A stretch of 64,000 bases of DNA from NCBI GenBank assembly GCA_958510875.1, contig OY294068.1:173631411-173695410 (forward strand). The letters run 5' to 3'. The first letter of the stretch is position 1. Every line of letters starts with the position of its first letter. This document shows positions 59,255 to 64,000 of the stretch, in pieces. The notes beneath the pieces are model-generated. The model searched no databases and was not told the origin of the DNA. It saw nothing but the letters and a program-made list of their open reading frames with translations. Made by a program: the position numbers and the translations under genes. The stretch is from Endomychus coccineus. Lineage: Eukaryota > Arthropoda > Insecta > Coleoptera > Endomychidae.

Positions 59255-59318
59255 AATCAATAGAAATTTTATTCTTTTTTATATTTTCAAAACATATACT
59301 TATTCAAGTTCATTGATT
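59255..59318 (-). tRNA. trnS2: Mitochondrial tRNA-Ser(UCN), anticodon TGA
   Basis: On the minus strand AATCAAT pairs with ATTGATT; anticodon TGA lies in the TTTTGAAAA loop. An 18-bp spacer to the ND1 end is the usual site of the mitochondrial terminator-binding motif; here it is ATTAATTAG-like on the minus strand. It overlaps the cytb stop codon by two bases. Confidence 0.9.
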
Positions 59319-60456
59319 AATTAAATATTAGTAAATCTCAAAATTTTAAAATAAATGGATTAATGATAAAAATTATGAAATAAATTATTGTAAAAATTTG
59401 ACCAATTAAAATAAATGGATCTTCAACGGGTTGTGAACCAATTCAAGTTAAAATAATTATTGAAATAACTAGTATTCAAAATAAAATTTTTCTTATTGGG
59501 TAAAATTGATTAGTTAAAAAATTTTTTTTATTAAAAATTGGAATAAAAAAAAGAATTGCAATAGATATAACTAAAGCGATAACTCCTCCTAATTTATTAG
59601 GAATAGATCGTAAAATAGCATATGCAAATAAAAAGTATCATTCAGGTTGAATATGGGTAGGAGTAACTAATGGGTTAGCAGGATTAAAATTATCTGGATC
59701 CCCTAATAAAAAAGGATTTCTTAAAGTTAATAATGTCAATAAAAAAATTATAATAATAAATCCTACAATATCTTTAAAAATAAAATAAGGATGAAATGGA
59801 ATTTTATCTAGATTTCTATTTGTTCCTAAAGGATTATTAGACCCTGTTTGATGGAGAAATAAAAGGTGAATAATAACTAAAGCAGAAATAATAAAAGGTA
59901 ATAAAAAATGAAATGTAAAAAAACGAGTTAAAGTTGCATTGTCAACTGCAAATCCTCCTCATAATCATTGTACAATAGAATTTCCTAGGTATGGGATAGC
60001 TGATAATAAGTTTGTAATAACTGTAGCTCCTCAAAAGGATATTTGACCTCAAGGTAAAACATAACCTAAAAAGGCAGTTGCTATTACTATAAATAAAATT
60101 AATACTCCTACTGTTCATGTTAATATTAAATTTGATGAATTATAATAAAGTCCTCGTCCAATGTGAAAATAGATACAAATAAAAAATATTGAAGCTCCAT
60201 TAGCATGAAGAGTTCGAATTAGTCATCCATAATTAATATCTCGTGAAATATGAATAATTCTATTAAAAGCTATTAAAGTATTAGGACAATAATGTATTGC
60301 TAAAAATAATCCTGTAATAATTTGAATTATTAAACAAATTCCTAGTAAAGATCCAAAATTTCATAAAGTTGAAATATTTGATGGAGTAGGAAGATCAATT
60401 AATGAATTATTAATAATTTTTAATAAGGGGGAAGTTTTTCGTAAAGGTATTTTCAT
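59317..60456 (-). CDS. CYTB: Mitochondrial cytochrome b
   Basis: Core subunit of complex III that carries both haems b. ATG at 60456 opens a frame starting [20 protein letters not shown] and DLPTPSNIS, and TAA at 59317-59319 ends it: exactly 380 codons including the stop, the normal insect length, so no net indel. The C-terminus reads [14 protein letters not shown]. The [15 protein letters not shown] segment with a haem-ligand neighbourhood is visible near 59930. I read the ends and several internal blocks, not every codon, for premature stops. Confidence 0.94.
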
Positions 60457-60908
60457 TAAAATTTTTGTTGTAAAGTTCCTTTATTTAATTTACAAATTTT
60501 TACAATTGCAATTATAGTTAATAATAAATAGAAAATAATTATGAGTATAATTAGTCTTGAAGGTATATTATAAAATTTTCTTATAGATAAATTAAAATTA
60601 TAATTACTATTAAAATTAAAAATAGATTTATTTATAAAGTTAATTGGGATAAAAATAATAAAAATTGTAAATAAATTTAAATAAGAAAAATTAAATTTTT
60701 CATTTGAAGCAATTCTTGTTATATAAATAAATAAAATTAATATTCCTCCAATTATAATTAAAATTAAAATATAAGAATATCAGGAATTGAAATTTAGTAT
60801 TCTAATATTTAAAGAAATTAAAATAGTTTGAATTAATAATATTATTCCTATTGTAATAGGATGAGAAAAAATAATAAATAAAATTGAGATTATTAAAATT
60901 AAAGATAT
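60456..60908 (-). CDS. ND6: Mitochondrial NADH dehydrogenase subunit 6
   Basis: Small membrane subunit of complex I. From ATA at 60908, next to tRNA-Pro, the frame runs open to TAA at 60456, which shares its last base with the cytb ATG. It includes SHPITMGMMLLIQTILISLN and WYSYILILIMIGGMLILFIY followed by MTSIASNEKF, the most conserved part of insect ND6. At 150 codons it is at the short end for insects (usually about 165-175), with the variable C-terminal half accounting for the difference. No internal stop under the mitochondrial code. Confidence 0.92.
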
Positions 60909-60909
60909 A

Positions 60910-60973
60910 CAGAGAATAGTTTAAAAAAAAATTTTAATTTTGGAGATTAATGATAAAGGTTACTTTTTCTCTG
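60910..60973 (+). tRNA. trnP: Mitochondrial tRNA-Pro, anticodon TGG
   Basis: CAGAGAA acceptor pairs with TTCTCTG; anticodon TGG in the ATTTTGGAGATT context. Same position as in the ancestral insect mitochondrial order. Confidence 0.93.
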
Positions 60974-60974
60974 A

Positions 60975-61037
60975 AGTTTTAAAAGAATTTCTTATTTTTG
61001 ATTTACAAGACCAATATTTTAATTAAATTATTAAAAC
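60975..61037 (-). tRNA. trnT: Mitochondrial tRNA-Thr, anticodon TGT
   Basis: On the minus strand GTTTTAA pairs with TTAAAAC; anticodon TGT lies in TCTTGTAAA. It abuts ND4L. Confidence 0.92.
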
Positions 61038-61039
61038 AA

Positions 61040-61318
61040 ATGTTAATATATATTAATATATTTTTTTTTTCTGGAATTTTAAGGTTTTTACTTAAACGTA
61101 ATCATTTACTTTTAATATTATTAAGTTTAGAGTTTATTATTTTAATTATATTTATATTTTTATTTTATTTTTTGAGTATATTTAATTATGAATATTATTT
61201 TTGTATAATTTTTATTTCTATAAGAGTTTGTGAAGGTGCTTTAGGGTTATCTATTTTAGTAATAATAATTCGAACTCATGGTAATGATTATTTCAATTCT
61301 TTTAATATTTTATGATAA
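61040..61318 (+). CDS. ND4L: Mitochondrial NADH dehydrogenase subunit 4L
   Basis: Three-helix membrane subunit of complex I. ATG at 61040 follows tRNA-Thr; the frame ends TGA(Trp)-TAA at 61313-61318, about 92 residues (usual 95-97). Conserved pieces: [20 protein letters not shown] and [22 protein letters not shown], with the intramembrane Glu of the proton path in EFI and CEGALG. It overlaps ND4 by seven bases (ATGATAA), the standard insect arrangement. Confidence 0.95.
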
Positions 61319-62637
61319 AATTAATTTTGTTTTTAGTTTTTTTGATACCTTTATCTTTTTTAGTGAATTTTTGATTAATACAATTTTTTTTATTAATTAT
61401 TACTTTTTTTTTTCTTTTTAATGTTAGATTTATTATAAGATATATTAGATTTAATATAGGATATGATATAATTTCTTATTTTTTAATTTTATTAAGATTT
61501 TGGATTTGTTTATTAATAATTTTAGCTAGAGAAAAAATTTATTTAAATAATAATTATTATAAAATATTTATTTTTATAGTTTTATTATTATTATTATCTT
61601 TAATTATAACTTTTATTGTTATAAATTTATTTTTATTTTATTTATTTTTTGAGATTAGTTTAATTCCTACATTAATTTTAATTATTGGTTGAGGGTATCA
61701 ACCTGAGCGTATTCAAGCTGGTATATATTTATTATTTTATACTATATTTATGTCTTTACCAATAATATTAATTATTTTTTATTTATATAATTTAAATTAT
61801 TCTTTAGATTTTATTTTTTTGAATTTAAATTTAAGTAAATGATATATATATATATGTATAAATATAGTATTTTTAGTAAAAATACCTATATTTATATTAC
61901 ATTTATGGCTTCCTAAGGCTCATGTAGAAGCTCCGGTATCAGGATCCATAATTTTAGCAGGTATTATATTAAAATTAGGAGGGTATGGTTTAATACGATT
62001 TTTAAAATTATTTTTAGATTTAGGTATAAAAATTAACTTAGTTTTTATTATTATTTCTTTATTAGGGGGAGTAATTGTATCTTTTATTTGTATTCGTCAA
62101 AGAGATATAAAAATGTTAATTGCCTATTCTTCTGTGGCACATATAGGAATAGTTTTAAGAGGTATTATAAGTTTAACTTGCTGAGGAATAATAGGAGCAT
62201 TTATTATAATAATTGCACATGGGCTATGTTCTTCAGGATTATTTGTTTTAGCAAATATTTTATATGAACGAATAAGAAGTCGAAGTTTATATTTAAATAA
62301 AGGCTTAATTAATATTATGCCTTCTTTATCCATATGATGATTTTTATTTTGTGTTGCAAATATGGCTGCTCCCCCTTCATTAAATTTATTAGGAGAAATT
62401 TTTATTATTAATAGATTAGTTAATTATTCTTATTTTTTTATATTTTTATTAATATTATTATCTTTTTTTAGTGCTGTATATTCTCTTTTTTTATATTCTT
62501 TTTCTCAACATGGAATATTTTATTCTGGTTTATTTTCTTTTTGGATTAATAATATTCGTGAATTTTTGTTGTTATTTCTTCATTGATTTCCATTAAATTT
62601 ATTAATTTTAAAAAGAGATTTATTTTTTTATTTAAGT
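61312..62637 (+). CDS. ND4: Mitochondrial NADH dehydrogenase subunit 4, intact
   Basis: Antiporter-like proton-channel subunit of complex I. From ATG 61312 the frame is open for 442 codons under the mitochondrial code; I read it through without a stop. Conserved blocks: [25 protein letters not shown] with the key membrane Glu; [22 protein letters not shown]; and HMGMVLSGIMSLTCWGM. No complete stop precedes tRNA-His, so the stop is probably made by processing and polyadenylation, as is common. Length matches the family (about 445). Confidence 0.95.
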
Positions 62638-62692
62638 AGTTTAATAAAAATATTGATTTGTGATATCAAAGTTATAAATTTTATCTTAAATT
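62638..62692 (+). tRNA. trnH: Mitochondrial tRNA-His, anticodon GTG
   Basis: AGTTTAA pairs with TTAAATT (one G-T); anticodon GTG at 62660-62662 in ATTTGTGATAT. It lies between ND4 and ND5 as expected. It is short, about 55 nt between acceptor ends, implying reduced arms; ends may be off by a few bases. Confidence 0.88.
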
Positions 62693-64000
62693 ATTTGTTT
62701 AATATTTTTTAATATGTTTTTTTTTTTATTTATAATTTTATTTTTAGTATCTTTAAATTTTATATTTAATAATATAATTTATTTTTTAGAATTTAATTTT
62801 ATTATATTTAATAGAACTAATATTTCTATATTATTATTAATTGATTGAATATCATTATTATTTTCAAGATTTGTTTTATTAATTTCTTCTATAGTAATTT
62901 ATTATAGTATTGATTATATGGATGGGGATTTAAATTTAAATCGATTTATTTTGTTAGTGGTTTTATTTGTAATATCTATAATATTATTAATTTATTCTCC
63001 TAATTTAATTAGAATTTTATTGGGTTGAGATGGATTGGGATTAGTTTCTTATTGTTTGGTAATTTATTATCAAAATAATAAATCTTTTAATGCGGGTATA
63101 TTGACTGCTTTATCAAATCGGGTAGGAGATGTTTTATTATTAATATCAATTGCTTGAATATTAAATTATGGGAGCTGAAATTTTATTTTTTATGTTGATT
63201 TAATAAAAATAGATAATGAGATAAAATTAATTTCTTTTATGGTTGTTTTAGCAGCTATAACAAAAAGAGCTCAAATCCCATTTTCTTCTTGGCTTCCTGC
63301 AGCAATAGCTGCTCCAACCCCTGTTTCTGCTTTAGTTCATTCTTCAACTTTAGTAACGGCTGGAGTTTATTTATTAATTCGTTTTAATTTTAGATTTAAT
63401 AGAAATTTAATAATATTTTTATTAATTATTTCTTCTTTAACAATATTTATATCAGGATTAGGAGCTAATTTTGAATTTGATTTAAAAAAAATTATTGCTT
63501 TATCAACTTTAAGTCAATTAGGTTTAATAATTGTTATTTTATCTTTAGGAGATTATATATTAAGATTTTTTCATTTATTAATTCATGCTTTATTTAAAGC
63601 TTTATTATTTATATGTGCGGGTAATATTATTCATAATTTAAATAATTGTCAAGATATTCGTTATATAGGAGGCATATTAAACTTTATACCTTTAACTTTT
63701 ACATATTTAAATATTAGAAATTTATCTTTGTGTGGTTTACCTTTTTTTTCAGGTTTTTATTCAAAAGATTTAATTGCAGAAGTTATATCTATAGGAGTTA
63801 TAAATATATTTATTTATTTTATTTTTTATTTATCTATTGGATTAACTGTATGTTATAGATTTCGTTTATTTTATTATTTAATATTAGGAGATTTTCATTT
63901 ATTATCTTTAAATATATTAAATGAAAAAGGGTTTAAGATATTGAAAGGAATAAGAGGTTTAATTATAAGAGTAATTTTTATAGGAAGATTATTAAGATGA
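62693..64000 (+). CDS. ND5: Mitochondrial NADH dehydrogenase subunit 5, 3' end beyond the window
   Basis: Largest antiporter-like subunit of complex I. Possible starts are ATT at 62693, directly after tRNA-His, or ATG at 62714; both are in one frame, which stays open with the mitochondrial code to the window edge (about 430 codons of a usual 570). Conserved blocks: [20 protein letters not shown] and [42 protein letters not shown], where AGA stands at a conserved Ser; STLSQLGLI; and HALFKALLF. The final TGA at 63998-64000 reads as Trp, not a stop. Confidence 0.95.

Noticed and set aside
62693..64000. Reading the final TGA of the window as the ND5 stop
   Set aside because: ND5 is about 130 codons longer in insects, TGA is Trp in this code, and the conserved C-terminal part has not yet been reached.

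Overview
This window is animal DNA, almost certainly insect and possibly beetle (order not provable from sequence). It is AT-rich, has intron-split coding exons, carries many decayed transposons of families common in insects, and ends in mitochondrial DNA that uses the invertebrate mitochondrial code and keeps the ancestral insect gene order. No prokaryotic operon, CRISPR array or phage locus was seen.

Host gene. The only host gene I recognise is a delta/gamma-type sarcoglycan on the minus strand. Three coding exons (10926-11148, 6642-6831, 3580-3766) join in phase through good splice sites and encode the cytoplasmic tail, the transmembrane anchor and the start of the extracellular domain. 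A 38-nt exon-like segment at 47440-47477 is open in only one frame, and that frame joins the first recognised exon; if real, it makes the first intron about 36 kb. The C-terminal exons must lie left of position 1. On this reading most mobile elements between 3.8 and 47 kb sit in sarcoglycan introns.

Mobile elements, left to right: dispersed 1.6-kb repeat (1510-3180); Penelope-like RT piece (4.64-5.04 kb); Jockey-type LINE (5.28-6.43 kb); a nested block (7.48-9.26 kb) in which a broken mariner holds a Penelope-like GIY-YIG endonuclease fragment and a piece of a Polinton-type packaging ATPase; mariner with both ends (12.48-13.76 kb); two members of one long-TIR family (14.18-15.18 and 44.10-45.01 kb); hAT tail (16.2 kb); LINE array with a segmental duplication, a minisatellite and LTR-like blocks (18.0-23.7 kb); Ty3/gypsy gag and a second gypsy pol fragment (24.1-27.0 kb); piggyBac tail (27.0-27.8 kb); second copy of the 1.6-kb repeat (28.0-29.56 kb); IS630/Tc1/mariner-type element (33.8-34.96 kb); fold-back element (37.16-38.10 kb); LINE followed by a 1-kb (GATAAAATT)n array (39.0-41.6 kb); Penelope GIY-YIG (41.75-42.0 kb); LINE (42.3-43.4 kb); a two-copy repeat with an insertion (47.8-49.5 kb); a transposon with about 480-bp inverted repeats that include the end of its transposase gene (50.7-52.7 kb); and an R1/LOA-like LINE (54.8-55.8 kb). 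Nearly all coding parts are broken.

Mitochondrial block. From about 57447 to the window end lie 16S rRNA (3' part), tRNA-Leu, ND1, tRNA-Ser, cytb, ND6, tRNA-Pro, tRNA-Thr, ND4L, ND4, tRNA-His and ND5 (running off the end). Every protein gene I read through is open under the mitochondrial code and the tRNAs pair correctly. This is either a very recent nuclear insertion of mitochondrial DNA or an assembly join to the organelle genome.
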